Shown here: one piece after another, positions 7,144-15,022 of the stretch
Layout: every line of letters starts with the position of its first letter
How positions within the stretch are numbered: the first letter of the stretch is position 1
Program-made: the position numbers and the translations under genes
NCBI GenBank assembly: GCA_052387095.1
Contig: JBQTJN010000054.1
Span: 1-24,106, forward strand
Direction: 5' to 3'
Source of the DNA: JBQTJN01 sp052387095
GTDB taxonomy: Bacteria > Pseudomonadota > Alphaproteobacteria > Micavibrionales > Micavibrionaceae
Length of the DNA stretch: 24,106 nt
The notes under the pieces: generated by a model
Told to the model about the DNA's origin: nothing
Databases searched by the model: none
The model's input: the letters and a program-made list of their open reading frames with translations, nothing else

Positions 7144-8105
7144 TGCAGGACGCCGGCTGATTTTGCCGATGGCTGCCTGGGTTTAAAAAATTTAAGAACT
7201 TTTTCCGGTTTTAATGTCTGCAGATCCCGGGTCTGCAGAACGCGGGCGCCAGCACCTTTCGGCGCGTGTTTCTCTATAAGGCTATACGGTGAAAACAATG
7301 CGAGTGTGGGGCACCCCGTTGCCGCGGCGATATGCGTGGGACCTGTATCGTTACCAAAGCAAAAGGCTGCGTTGCGGGCGAGGGCGGCGATTTCCAGCAG
7401 TGAGGTTTGCGCGGTCAGATCCAGTGCCTCGACACATTCGGCGTATATGGCGGCTGCCGCTTCGCGCTCGCTTTCGCCGCCGATGATCACGGGCTGGTAG
7501 CCGTCAGCAGTAATAATCTGGGCAAGGCGTCCATAACTATGCGCCGGCCAGCGCTTTCCCGGGTGCGCAGGCGATGCGCCTGGGATCATAAGCACATAAG
7601 GGCGGCGCAGCGGAAAAGATGTGAGGTGTGCCTTCACCCATGACATGTCATCCAGTTTCACGTTTTCGATCCCGGCAAGGCCAAGCGTTTGCACGTGACC
7701 GTCAAAGGCGTGACCGGCCACGCGTTCTGGCGAACCATTGCGATGCGATGCGCCCTTTGCCACGCCGACCCACTCGGGGCGTTTTTTCCGCGGGAAGAGA
7801 CGGAAATAAAAACCGGTGCGCTGGCTGTTCTGCAGATCATAGACGCGGGTGAAATGCTGTCCGCGCAGGTAATCCATGAGATCGAGCCAGCGGCCGACTT
7901 CCAGAAATTGCGGACGCGTATCGATGTGGATTTCGTTGAAATAACCGCTTGCGGCGGCCAGGGCCTCATAAGGTTTCGTCGTCAGTAGTGTAATGTGCGC
8001 ACCGGCGTGATGGCGGCGAATGGCGGCCATAGGCCCCAGCGCCTGGATAAAGTCACCAAGCGCACCCAGTTTAATGACCAGAATTCTTTCAGTCTTCGCG
8101 TTCAT
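7140..8105 (-). CDS. Glycosyltransferase family 9 (heptosyltransferase-like)
   Basis: 321 residues from the ATG at 8103-8105, preceded by GGAATAA; the frame is open to 8213, but that extension is Arg/Cys-rich and overlaps the upstream gene. The N-terminus ILVIKLGALGDFIQALGPM and the C-terminal FCFGNDTGPTHIAAATGCPT are the two signatures of GT9, the family of ADP-heptose:LPS heptosyltransferases WaaC/WaaF/WaaQ. It should work on the cytoplasmic face of the inner membrane, adding a sugar to LPS core or a related glycan; donor and acceptor are not decidable. It follows the GT4 gene by 4 bp on the same strand, clearly an operon. Confidence 0.88.
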   Translation of the reverse strand: MNAKTERILVIKLGALGDFIQALGPMAAIRRHHAGAHITLLTTKPYEALAAASGYFNEIHIDTRPQFLEVGRWLDLMDYLRGQHFTRVYDLQNSQRTGFYFRLFPRKKRPEWVGVAKGASHRNGSPERVAGHAFDGHVQTLGLAGIENVKLDDMSWVKAHLTSFPLRRPYVLMIPGASPAHPGKRWPAHSYGRLAQIITADGYQPVIIGGESEREAAAAIYAECVEALDLTAQTSLLEIAALARNAAFCFGNDTGPTHIAAATGCPTLALFSPYSLIEKHAPKGAGARVLQTRDLQTLKPEKVLKFFKPRQPSAKSAGVLH

Positions 8106-8109
8106 GAAA

Positions 8110-9345
8110 TTATTCCGCAGCGCTTGCGGTTTGCACCCGCACGGCGGGCGCAATTTTCCGGCGCGGTGCATTTTTCTGAGCCGTCTGTTCGCGCAGCAAT
8201 TCCGCATAGACATCGAGCGTTTTATCCGTCATCTGCTCGCGTGTGAAATGCGCGGCAATATGGGCCATGGCGCGCGTGGCAAGCAGAGCGCGGGCCTGCG
8301 GCGAGAGATTCATGGCTTCTTCAACGGCCCGCGCAAGATCTTGCGCATCGCCGGGTTTTACGAGCCAGCCGGTTTCACCCGGAAGTATTGTTTCCTTCGA
8401 GCCCCCATGATCGGTGGCGATCGTCATGCGGCCCATGGCCTGGCCTTCAACCGCAATGCGGCCAAATCCTTCCGGATCGGTCGAGGCGCTGACGACAATA
8501 GTCGCCAGCATATACGCAGCCGGCATGTCATTGCAGTGATCGACGATGCGCACGCGGCCGCTGAGTTTTTTCTCCTGGATCAGAGTTTCTAGTTCCTGTC
8601 TGTATTCCCCGCGGCCCTGATCGTCGCCGATCATGAGACAGAAGAGATCGCGCCGGTTCAGGAGTCTCATCGCCTCGATCAGGATATGATGACCCTTCCA
8701 GCGTGTCAGGCGGCCGGGCAGTATGATGATATTGGCGCCGTCCGGGATGCGCCAGTTTTGCGAGAGTTTGATCAGGCGTTCCGGCGTAACAGTCGTGGGA
8801 TGGAATTTTTCGATCGCGATGCCGCGTGGAATGATGCGGATATTAGACGCGTCGATCTCGTAGTTTTTGTTCAGATAGTCGGCGACTCCTTGAGAATTGG
8901 CGATGACGCGCTCTCCTTGCGCAATCGAGCTGTTGTAAAAACGCTTGAATTTTCCGTGAATATTGTAAGGCGCATGGCAGGTGGTCATGAAATGTGCCGA
9001 AGATTTCTTGCAGGCATGTAGAGCGCTCCAGGCGGGGGCGCGGCTGCGGGCATGGACGATGTCGACGCTATATTGGCGGATCAGTTTGCGCAGTTTGCGG
9101 GCATTGCGATACATAACAAGCGGGTTTTTGCTATGCACGGTCATATCGATATGCATGGCGCCGATACGGGTGAGTTCCGGCACCCGCGCGCCGCCATGAG
9201 AAACAATGATGGCTTTTGCTTTGGCCCGCACCAGCGCGGCGGCGACATCAATGCAGCTTTGTTCCGCGCCGCCTGCGCCGAGTTCGGGGATCACCTGCAG
9301 GATGACGGGTGCTTTACCGGGTTTTGTCATTGTCGAAGAGCTCAT
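8110..9345 (-). CDS. Glycosyltransferase family 4
   Basis: 411 residues from the ATG at 9343-9345; a second ATG at 9328-9330 is possible. The N-terminal acceptor domain opens with VIPELGAGGAEQSCIDVAAAL, and the C-terminal GT4 domain shows ILPGRLTRWKGHHILIEAM, then ASTDPEGFGRIAVEGQAMG with the retaining-enzyme E-x7-E motif, then TGWLVKPGD. It is a GT-B fold retaining transferase using a nucleotide sugar. With the GT9 gene 4 bp downstream it probably builds LPS core or another surface glycan; the exact sugar is unknown. The last 25 residues are basic and Ala-rich and may associate with the membrane. Its start lies only 19 bp from that of the divergent hydrolase gene. Confidence 0.9.
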   Translation of the reverse strand: MSSSTMTKPGKAPVILQVIPELGAGGAEQSCIDVAAALVRAKAKAIIVSHGGARVPELTRIGAMHIDMTVHSKNPLVMYRNARKLRKLIRQYSVDIVHARSRAPAWSALHACKKSSAHFMTTCHAPYNIHGKFKRFYNSSIAQGERVIANSQGVADYLNKNYEIDASNIRIIPRGIAIEKFHPTTVTPERLIKLSQNWRIPDGANIIILPGRLTRWKGHHILIEAMRLLNRRDLFCLMIGDDQGRGEYRQELETLIQEKKLSGRVRIVDHCNDMPAAYMLATIVVSASTDPEGFGRIAVEGQAMGRMTIATDHGGSKETILPGETGWLVKPGDAQDLARAVEEAMNLSPQARALLATRAMAHIAAHFTREQMTDKTLDVYAELLREQTAQKNAPRRKIAPAVRVQTASAAE

Positions 9346-9364
9346 GGGCAGACTATAAATATTT

Positions 9365-10120
9365 ATGAAAGTTGAATATCACACACGTTCGGCCTCCGAA
9401 CGGCTGGCTTATATCTACACCGAAAGCTCGCCCGGCGTCCAGTTACCGCCGGTGTTGTTTTTGGGCGGCTACCGGTCGGATATGAGCGGCACCAAGGCGG
9501 GGTGGCTGGGGGCGCGGATGGCTTCGCGCGGCCAGGCCTATGTGCGTTTTGATTATAGCGGGCATGGCCAGTCGGAAGGCGCCTTCGAAGACGGGACAAT
9601 CGGCGCGTGGATGGATGACGCGTTGGCAATTCTTGAGCAGGTAGTGAAGCGCAAGGCCATTCTCGTCGGCTCCTCGATGGGTGGGTGGATGGCACTTCTG
9701 TTAGCGCGGGCGCGGCCGGCGCTGGTGCATGCGCTGGTGGGTATCGCGGCGGCGCCTGATTTCACGGAAGAAATTTATGCGTCGCTGACGGAGGCGCAAA
9801 AAGCGGAACTGAACAGCGCGGGCATTGTTCGTGTTCCGAATGATTATAGCGATATTCCCTATACATATACGAAAGATTTTTACGAGGAGGCGAAGGCGCA
9901 TTTATTGCTGCGCGAGAAGCGCCGCGTGGATTTCCCGGTGCGACTGGTGCAGGGAAAAAAGGATCTCGATGTACCATGGCGGACGGCGCTGGAGATTGAG
10001 CGGGTTTATCAAAGCCCGGACATGAAGGTGGTTTTTATAGAGGATGGCGATCACCGGCTGTCGCGCGAACAGGATCTTGAAATTATCGACGCGCAGATTC
10101 GGAATTTAAGCGCGGGTTAA
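9365..10120 (+). CDS. Alpha/beta hydrolase, ABHD10-like
   Basis: 251 residues with no signal peptide. VLFLGGYRSDMSGTKA and YVRFDYSGHGQSEGAFEDGTIGAW match the mitochondrial ABHD10 type closely. The nucleophile elbow GSSMGG places Ser104; Asp200 or Asp202 (QGKKDLDVPW) and His230 (EDGDHRLS) complete the triad. ABHD10 in eukaryotes has acyl-protein thioesterase and acyl-glucuronide hydrolase activity; the bacterial substrate is unknown. The start codon follows TATAAAT by only a few bases, and the gap to the divergent GT4 gene is 19 bp, so the mRNA may have almost no leader. The stop overlaps that of the next, convergent gene by 4 bp. Confidence 0.88.
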   Translation: MKVEYHTRSASERLAYIYTESSPGVQLPPVLFLGGYRSDMSGTKAGWLGARMASRGQAYVRFDYSGHGQSEGAFEDGTIGAWMDDALAILEQVVKRKAILVGSSMGGWMALLLARARPALVHALVGIAAAPDFTEEIYASLTEAQKAELNSAGIVRVPNDYSDIPYTYTKDFYEEAKAHLLLREKRRVDFPVRLVQGKKDLDVPWRTALEIERVYQSPDMKVVFIEDGDHRLSREQDLEIIDAQIRNLSAG

Positions 10121-10461
10121 GCCCTCCGGCGGGAGAAATTTTGTGATTTTTCATTGCGTCTGAACGGCCAGATGCGGAAAAGCTGCAGCAATGCCAGTAT
10201 AAAATAAAAGAAAAAGGCAAAAGCGACCGCGACGAACAGGGCTTTTTGCTGAAGCACAAAATTAATTTCCCCCCAGGTGTCTTCATCCACTGCGTTTTTG
10301 ACCCAGAGAAAGCTGTCGGGGCTGTATTTTGTCCAGAGGAATCCGGTCGCGCTCAACATGAAATCCTGTGGCGGGTTGAGATAGAACAGATATGCGTCAT
10401 GAGCGATCACAGTCAGCGCCGGGATGGCCAGAATGAACATAAATAAACGAACGCCGGACAT
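10117..10461 (-). CDS. Small two-span membrane protein of unknown function
   Basis: 114 residues. Two hydrophobic segments are evident: about 5-27 (LFMFILAIPALTVIAHDAYLF) and about 73-95 (ALFVAVAFAFFFYFILALLQL). The loop between them (about 28-72) is probably periplasmic and Trp/Asp/Glu-bearing, and the C-terminal tail is strongly basic (RRNEKSQNFSRRRA), so cytoplasmic by the positive-inside rule. No family was recognised. It converges on the hydrolase gene with stops overlapping at TTAA (10117-10120), and its 5' end faces the tRNA-Ser gene about 90 bp away. Confidence 0.65.
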   Translation of the reverse strand: MSGVRLFMFILAIPALTVIAHDAYLFYLNPPQDFMLSATGFLWTKYSPDSFLWVKNAVDEDTWGEINFVLQQKALFVAVAFAFFFYFILALLQLFRIWPFRRNEKSQNFSRRRA

Positions 10462-10510
10462 GAAAACCTCGCTGGATTGTTGAGCGTGTGCCCAAGTTTA
10501 CCAGAAAGGC

Positions 10511-10539
10511 TTGAAAAAGGAAGGGCGCCGGGCTAAACA
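10511..10539 (+). promoter_or_regulatory. Promoter of tRNA-Ser
   Basis: -35 TTGAAA (10511-10516), a 17-bp spacer and -10 TAAACA (10534-10539) place the start near 10546, a few bases before the tRNA 5' end. A GC-rich segment (GGGCGCCGGGC) precedes the -10. Confidence 0.5.
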
Positions 10540-10551
10540 GACCCCTTCTGA

Positions 10552-10642
10552 GGAGACGTGGCCGAGCGGTTGATGGCGCACGCTTGGAAAGCGTGTTTAG
10601 GTTCATAGCCTAACGTGGGTTCGAATCCCACCGTCTCCGCCA
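10552..10642 (+). tRNA. tRNA-Ser (anticodon GGA)
   Basis: 91 nt with CCA encoded. The acceptor arms are GGAGACG (10552-10558) and CGTCTCC (10632-10638), with discriminator G at 10639 and CCA at 10640-10642. The anticodon stem CACGC/GCGTG encloses TTGGAAA, so the anticodon is GGA (10586-10588), reading UCC and UCU serine codons. A long variable arm (about TTTAGGTTCATAGCCTAA) and the T-loop GGGTTCGAATCCC are typical of class II tRNA-Ser. Confidence 0.97.
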
Positions 10643-10695
10643 TTGCCTTGTTTTACCTGTTCGATAAAATCCAAAAAATAGCCTCTCGACAAGCC

Positions 10696-10719
10696 CCCCT
10701 GTTTTGTAATAAACAGGGG
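10696..10719 (+). terminator. Probable intrinsic terminator after tRNA-Ser
   Basis: Nine-bp arms CCCCTGTTT (10696-10704) and AAACAGGGG (10711-10719) close a 6-nt loop, followed by CCTTTCAT. The T-run is weak, so it could also act as a processing hairpin or as leader structure for the next gene. Confidence 0.5.
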
Positions 10720-10762
10720 CCTTTCATAATACATACAAAATGCATTAAGGAGCATAAAACAA

Positions 10763-11038
10763 ATGAAGAAGAATTTTGCACTCGCCATGATCGCTGTACT
10801 GGCCCTCGGCCTCGCAGCCTGCAAGGAGAAATCCACGACAGAAACAACCGAGACATCGACTGTTGACGGCGTAACAACCGAAAGTACGATGTCGACAGAA
10901 ACGACTGTCGATTCGGACACAGGCGCACGCACTGAAGAAGTCCAGACGGAAACGACAGTTGATCCTGAAGGCATGATGAATAAAGAAACAGTTGAAGAGA
11001 CAGATAAAGAAGTTACAACCGAACCGGCTGCTGAATAA
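10763..11038 (+). CDS. Small acidic Thr/Glu-rich lipoprotein
   Basis: 91 residues. It begins with a lipoprotein signal peptide with lipobox LAAC, making Cys20 the lipidated residue after cleavage. The mature part is almost entirely Thr, Glu, Val, Ser and Asp with loosely repeated TTE/STET-type units, no aromatic residue and no predicted fold, so it is probably an extended, negatively charged chain tethered to a membrane. AAGGAG at 10747-10752 gives a strong ribosome site. An intrinsic terminator follows at 11059. No family recognised; the low complexity makes homology weak evidence. Confidence 0.75.
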   Translation: MKKNFALAMIAVLALGLAACKEKSTTETTETSTVDGVTTESTMSTETTVDSDTGARTEEVQTETTVDPEGMMNKETVEETDKEVTTEPAAE

Positions 11039-11058
11039 GTATCCGCATATTACGAATG

Positions 11059-11087
11059 AAAAAGCCCGCCTACGAGTGGGTTTTTTT
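11059..11087 (+). terminator. Intrinsic terminator of the lipoprotein gene
   Basis: AAAAAGCCCGC pairs with GTGGGTTTTTTT around CTACGA, ending in seven T residues. It lies about 20 nt after the lipoprotein stop. Confidence 0.85.
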
Positions 11088-11107
11088 ATTGGCTACTATA
11101 TAACAAA

Positions 11108-11141
11108 AAAACGGCAGGCCCCGTAAGAGGCCTGCCGTTTT
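11108..11141 (-). terminator. Strong intrinsic terminator of csbD, probably bidirectional
   Basis: Perfect 13-bp arms AAAACGGCAGGCC (11108-11120) and GGCCTGCCGTTTT (11129-11141) flank an 8-nt loop. On the minus strand it is followed by a TTTTTT-type tract and lies 14 bp past the csbD stop; the plus strand also has TTTTCTTT. Confidence 0.88.
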
Positions 11142-11154
11142 CTTTCCAGATAAC

Positions 11155-11364
11155 TTAAGCGGCATTTTTCGATTTTCTTTCCGCTTCGTCGCCCAGCTCA
11201 TGTGCCTTGTCTTTTATATCGCCAAGCGTGCTGTGGGCTTTACCGGCCAGTTTCTCGGCTTTGCCTTCAGCCTGAAGCTTCGGGTTGCCGGTTGCGTCGC
11301 CAACCACATCCTTAACCGCACCTTTTGCCTGACGCGCAGCGCCTTCTACATGATGTTTGTTCAT
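11155..11364 (-). CDS. CsbD-like stress protein
   Basis: 69 residues from the ATG at 11362-11364, chosen because AGGAG lies about 8 nt upstream; a longer open frame to 11421 adds an unrelated N-terminus. The sequence MNKHHVEGAARQAKGAVKDVVGDATGN then AEGKAEKLAGKAH is the CsbD (YjbJ) pattern of short amphipathic Lys/Ala-rich helices. Members are small, hydrophilic, abundant under general stress, and of undefined biochemistry. A GGAAC-N17-CGTT promoter (11401-11426) indicates control by the EcfG/PhyR general stress response. It lies downstream of the DUF3309 gene on the same strand. Confidence 0.92.
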   Translation of the reverse strand: MNKHHVEGAARQAKGAVKDVVGDATGNPKLQAEGKAEKLAGKAHSTLGDIKDKAHELGDEAERKSKNAA

Positions 11365-11400
11365 TGTTAAATCTCCTGTTGTTGCGTTGTTAACAAAACC

Positions 11401-11426
11401 AACGCGCCGACAGGCTTTCACGTTCC
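11401..11426 (-). promoter_or_regulatory. EcfG-type general stress promoter of csbD
   Basis: Read on the minus strand, GGAAC (11426-11422), exactly 17 bp, then CGTT (11404-11401). This matches the -35/-10 consensus of the alphaproteobacterial EcfG sigma factor. It lies 37 bp upstream of the csbD start. Confidence 0.7.
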
Positions 11427-11430
11427 CGGT

Positions 11431-11589
11431 TTAGATATGGCCGGTCAGAACGAGGATCAGGAGAATGACCAGTACGAGGCCAAGGCCGCCGCTCGGGCCG
11501 TAGCCCCATTCCCGGCTATAGCCCCAGTTTGGCAAAGCGCCGACCAGCATGAGAATCAAAATAATCAATAGAATTGTTGTCAGGCTCAT
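11431..11589 (-). CDS. DUF3309 family small membrane protein
   Basis: 52 residues from the ATG at 11587-11589, preceded by AAGGATAT; the frame runs further upstream but without family resemblance. Two hydrophobic stretches (LTTILLIILILMLVGALP and GLGLVLVILLILVLTGHI) flank a Gly/Tyr/Trp turn (WGYSREWGYGPSGG). This is the DUF3309 pattern: tiny inner-membrane peptides of unknown role, often near stress genes. It lies 66 bp upstream of csbD on the same strand; csbD has its own promoter overlapping this gene's end. It diverges from the MFS gene. Confidence 0.88.
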   Translation of the reverse strand: MSLTTILLIILILMLVGALPNWGYSREWGYGPSGGLGLVLVILLILVLTGHI

Positions 11590-11611
11590 AATAATATCCT
11601 TTTTGCGAAAT

Positions 11612-12904
11612 ATGTCTCTTTTGCCAAGCGCGGAGAGCGGAAAAAGGTTCCTTTTGAAGAAGCTCCCCCTAGATGTTATGGCCCTGCGGGATTTCCGCAT
11701 CCTGCTTATCACCCGCATGCTGGTATCGATGGGTCTGCAGTCGCAGGCGATCATTGTCGGATGGCAGATTTACGAGATCACGCACGATCCTTTCATGCTG
11801 GGGCTGACGGGATTATTCGAGGCTGTGCCCGCGCTGATCTGCGCGCTCTTTGCCGGGTATATCGTTGATCACACCTCTCCGAAACGCGTTTACGTTGTGT
11901 GTCTCGCGGCGCTCAGCATCAATACGCTGCTGCTCCTGATTGTCGCCGGACACATGCTCGATCTGTCCGAGGATTTCATCCTGCCATGGATTTTCGGCGG
12001 GGTTTTTATTTCCGGGATGGCACGCGCGTTTGCGATGCCAGCCTCGTTTTCTCTGTTGCCCAAAATCGTGACGCGCGCGCAGATGCCGTCGGCTTCGGCG
12101 TGGATGGCGAGCGGCTTCCAGATTTCCACCATCAGCGGCCCGGCCATGGCCGGGCTGATTTACGGCATTTATGGCGTCAGCTATGCGTGGCTGATGCCTA
12201 CGATCCTGATTTCCTTTGCTTTCATAAGTTTCCGTTTCCTTACGGTGCCGGTGCATGTGCGCGTCGAAAAGCGCGAGCCCGCCGCGCAGAGCATCCGAGC
12301 GGGCTGGGCTTTTATCTTGCAGAACCCGGTTCTGCTCTCCGTCATGGCGCTCGATATGTTTGCGGTTCTGTTCGGCGGTGCGGTCGCGCTGCTACCTGCA
12401 TTTGCCTCGGAGATCCTGCATGTCGGATCGGAAGGGCTAGGCGCGCTACGCGCCGCACCGGCCGTCGGCGCGGTGACGATGGGATTGATGCTGGCGATGA
12501 ATCCTTTGCGGAAATTATCAGCGGTGCGGCTGCTGATGGTGGTGTCGGGCTTCGGGCTTTGCATGATTGGATTCGGTTTGAGCACATCGTTCTGGGTTTC
12601 GATGATCTTTCTCGCCTTAAGCGGCGCGTTTGACTGTGTCAGCATGGTGATCCGCGGCACGCTGATGCAATTGCTGACGCCGACCGCGATGCTGGGGCGC
12701 GTCAGTTCGGTCAACAGCATGTTCATTATTTCCTCGAATGAGCTGGGCGCGTTTGAATCGGGACTGGCTGCGCGCTTTATGGGCTTGGTGCCGTCGGTCA
12801 TTTTTGGCGGAATCATGACGCTGGGTGTTGTTGCATTGACGGCTTTTGCCTCGCCCAAATTCCGTAAAACGGTAGTGCTGGCCGACGAAAAGGCAAAAAT
12901 ATAA
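11612..12904 (+). CDS. MFS transporter, EntS-like exporter family
   Basis: 430 residues from the ATG at 11612. Other possible starts are a TTG at 11654, preceded by AAAAAGG, and an ATG at 11678 that begins right at the conserved MALRDFRILLITRM. About twelve hydrophobic spans follow. VGWQIYEITHDPFMLGLTGLFEAVPALICALFAGYIVDHTSPKRV is the N-domain with the MFS loop motif between TM2 and TM3. The type matches the EntS/MFS_3 group, which exports siderophores or drugs by proton antiport in the inner membrane; the substrate is unknown. It starts 22 bp from the divergent DUF3309 gene and no obvious terminator follows. Confidence 0.88.
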   Translation: MSLLPSAESGKRFLLKKLPLDVMALRDFRILLITRMLVSMGLQSQAIIVGWQIYEITHDPFMLGLTGLFEAVPALICALFAGYIVDHTSPKRVYVVCLAALSINTLLLLIVAGHMLDLSEDFILPWIFGGVFISGMARAFAMPASFSLLPKIVTRAQMPSASAWMASGFQISTISGPAMAGLIYGIYGVSYAWLMPTILISFAFISFRFLTVPVHVRVEKREPAAQSIRAGWAFILQNPVLLSVMALDMFAVLFGGAVALLPAFASEILHVGSEGLGALRAAPAVGAVTMGLMLAMNPLRKLSAVRLLMVVSGFGLCMIGFGLSTSFWVSMIFLALSGAFDCVSMVIRGTLMQLLTPTAMLGRVSSVNSMFIISSNELGAFESGLAARFMGLVPSVIFGGIMTLGVVALTAFASPKFRKTVVLADEKAKI

Positions 12905-12980
12905 ACGGAACTTTTCGCGCTTCTCTTTGTTTGTGTCTTGATTCGAATTACACATACGAAAAACGGAAAGGTTTTTTATA

Positions 12981-13490
12981 ATGAAAATCAGATATTTATT
13001 GATTGCCGGTACGGCCCTCGCTCTCTCTGCAGGCGCTGCGCAGGCTGAAACATCCACAACGGTCACGAAAAATACGGACGGCAGCACGACGACGACCACG
13101 ACGCGCAGCACGTATTACTATCCGGACCGCGACCTTAACAATAACGGCATCATCGATTCCAACGAATTCACGACTTATGTCTGGAACCGGTGGGACCGCG
13201 ATGGCGACGGATTCCTGACGGATGAAGAATGGTCTTATAACACGACGCGCTGGTACAAGCCGGGCGAGACAACTTACAAAACCTATAGCGCGTGGGACAC
13301 GAATGGCGATGGCCATATTGATTCCACCGAGTTTGCGCCGGTCATGACCACGACCAATTTGTATGGCACGTGGGACGTTAATGCCGATAAGGTTCTTGCG
13401 CGCGACGAGTATGCCCAGTCGACTTTCACTGTCTATGACAGAAATGGGGACGGACAGATCAGCCGGAATGAATGGATTGAAGCGTACTAG
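12981..13490 (+). CDS. Secreted five-EF-hand calcium-binding protein
   Basis: 169 residues. Residues 1-22 are a signal peptide cleaved after AQA, and a Thr-rich linker follows. Five EF-hand loops are visible: 51-62 (DLNNNGIIDSNE), 72-83 (DRDGDGFLTDEE), 106-117 (DTNGDGHIDSTE), 132-143 (DVNADKVLARDE) and 153-164 (DRNGDGQISRNE). The fourth lacks the central Gly but keeps D1, N3, D5 and E12. It is likely a periplasmic or exported Ca2+ binder; partner unknown. GGAAAGG precedes the ATG. A GGAAC-N16-TGTT near 12907-12931 is a weak EcfG-like match, and a GANTC site (GATTC) lies at about 12940. An intrinsic terminator follows. Confidence 0.88.
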   Translation: MKIRYLLIAGTALALSAGAAQAETSTTVTKNTDGSTTTTTTRSTYYYPDRDLNNNGIIDSNEFTTYVWNRWDRDGDGFLTDEEWSYNTTRWYKPGETTYKTYSAWDTNGDGHIDSTEFAPVMTTTNLYGTWDVNADKVLARDEYAQSTFTVYDRNGDGQISRNEWIEAY

Positions 13491-13522
13491 CGCTTAAGAC
13501 ATTCCAAAAGGCTGATCCCATG

Positions 13523-13558
13523 GAGCCCCGGTTCAAACAAAGCCGGGGCTCTCTTTTT
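13523..13558 (+). terminator. Intrinsic terminator of the EF-hand gene
   Basis: GAGCCCCGG (13523-13531) and CCGGGGCTC (13543-13551) form a perfect 9-bp stem followed by TCTTTTT. It ends at the stop codon of the convergent MATE gene. Confidence 0.92.
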
Positions 13559-13559
13559 G

Positions 13560-14963
13560 TTAAAGCGCTTTTTCCAGCTCGCGCTCATGCCCGCGGGCCG
13601 CACGGCGGCTCAGTCCATGAAACAACAGCCCGGCTGCGACATTGCTGACGGCAATGGCTGTGAAAATGCCGGCAATGCCGAAAAACCTGTGGCCGATATA
13701 GACGGCCGGCAGTGTGAAAACAAAAGATTTGCACAGAATCATCACGAAGGAGCGTGCCGGGCGGCCCATGGCGTTGAAAGCGGAACTCCAGCCGAAGACG
13801 AGATTACTGAAAGCGTAAGAGAAAGGCACGATCGAGAAAAAAAGCGTCGTGTAGCGGATGACGTCGGGGTTGCTGGAGAATTCCCGGGCGATGAAATGCG
13901 CGCACAGACCGAGAAACCCGGCAACGGCGAACGACCAGACAAGATTGAGCATGATTGAAATGCGGATCGCCTCGTGCGCGCGGGCGTGTATGCCTGCGCC
14001 CCAGTTCTGGCCGACGATGGGCGCCATGCCGAGTGCGAGCGCGATGACGAAGAGAAGAGCGAAGGCCTCGATGCGGGTGGCGACGCCGAAGGCGGCGACA
14101 GCTTCACTGCCATATGTCGCGAGGAAGGCAAGAATAATGGCGTTGGTCACCGGCCCGATGGTGTTGGTGATGCCGGCCGGTACCGCGATCACAAGCAGGC
14201 GGCGGCAGGAATCTTTGAATTTATCGAGATGCAAACCGTCGAGTGCCACCAGGTCTTTTTTGGAAATTAATATATAAAGACCGGTGAAAACGGTGATCAA
14301 TTGTGCGATGAAAGTGGCAAGCGCGGCCCCCATCACGCCAAGCGCCGGGAAGCCCAGCAGGCCGAAAATCAGGACGGGGGCAAGGGCCAGGTTGATCAGC
14401 GCCATGCCGAGCATGGTCATAGACGGCCAGAAAGAATCGCCGGCGGCCCGCATGGCCGAGTTGGCATTGACGGGAATGGCGAGGATGGCCGAGCCCAGCA
14501 GCCAGAGCGGCATATAGGCGCGCACGACCGGCATCGTCGTTTCATCGGCACCCATCAATTCGAAAATGGGATCGAGAAAAATATAACAAAGAAGCGCAAC
14601 AACGGAAGATGCGCAGAGAGCGAGGCCCATGCCGTGTAACGTGATGCGCTTTACGTCATCCATTCTCTTTTCACCGATCAGGCGCGAGACGACGGAAGAG
14701 ATCGCAACATTGAATCCGAAGACAAGGTGCGAGATGAGCATTGTTACAGGGAAAGTGAAGCTGATACCGGCCAGTTCGGTTGTGCCGAGCATGGAGATGA
14801 AATAGGTGTCGATAAGCTGCAGGCTGATAATGGCCAGGATGCTCCAGAGCATCGGGATGCTAAGACGCATGAGATGATGGTGGACATGACCGGTGGTCAG
14901 GTCGCCTTTATGAGCATAGGAGAGAGGTTTCAAAATACACCCGTTCGAATTCGCTGTTGCCAT
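13560..14963 (-). CDS. MATE family multidrug/metabolite exporter
   Basis: About 467 residues from the ATG at 14961-14963; a GTG two codons upstream is also possible. Around twelve membrane spans are apparent. LMRLSIPMLWSILAIISLQLIDTYFISMLGTTELAGISF at the start is the MATE entry signature, and NANSAMRAAGDSFWPSMTMLG and GFPALGVMGAALAT are its usual loop motifs, the second half repeating the first. It should export cationic compounds through the inner membrane using Na+ or H+; the substrate is unknown. It diverges from the rsmC-like gene across about 60 bp of AT-rich DNA. Confidence 0.92.
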   Translation of the reverse strand: MATANSNGCILKPLSYAHKGDLTTGHVHHHLMRLSIPMLWSILAIISLQLIDTYFISMLGTTELAGISFTFPVTMLISHLVFGFNVAISSVVSRLIGEKRMDDVKRITLHGMGLALCASSVVALLCYIFLDPIFELMGADETTMPVVRAYMPLWLLGSAILAIPVNANSAMRAAGDSFWPSMTMLGMALINLALAPVLIFGLLGFPALGVMGAALATFIAQLITVFTGLYILISKKDLVALDGLHLDKFKDSCRRLLVIAVPAGITNTIGPVTNAIILAFLATYGSEAVAAFGVATRIEAFALLFVIALALGMAPIVGQNWGAGIHARAHEAIRISIMLNLVWSFAVAGFLGLCAHFIAREFSSNPDVIRYTTLFFSIVPFSYAFSNLVFGWSSAFNAMGRPARSFVMILCKSFVFTLPAVYIGHRFFGIAGIFTAIAVSNVAAGLLFHGLSRRAARGHERELEKAL

Positions 14964-15022
14964 CCGCACAATAAAGACACAAAATGTATATTGCCAGACA
15001 CTTATAAATATATTGTAGGCAC

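Noticed and set aside
12181..12858. 225-codon minus frame inside the MFS gene
   Set aside because: Ser/Thr/Pro/Arg-rich without motifs; the plus strand encodes continuous membrane spans.
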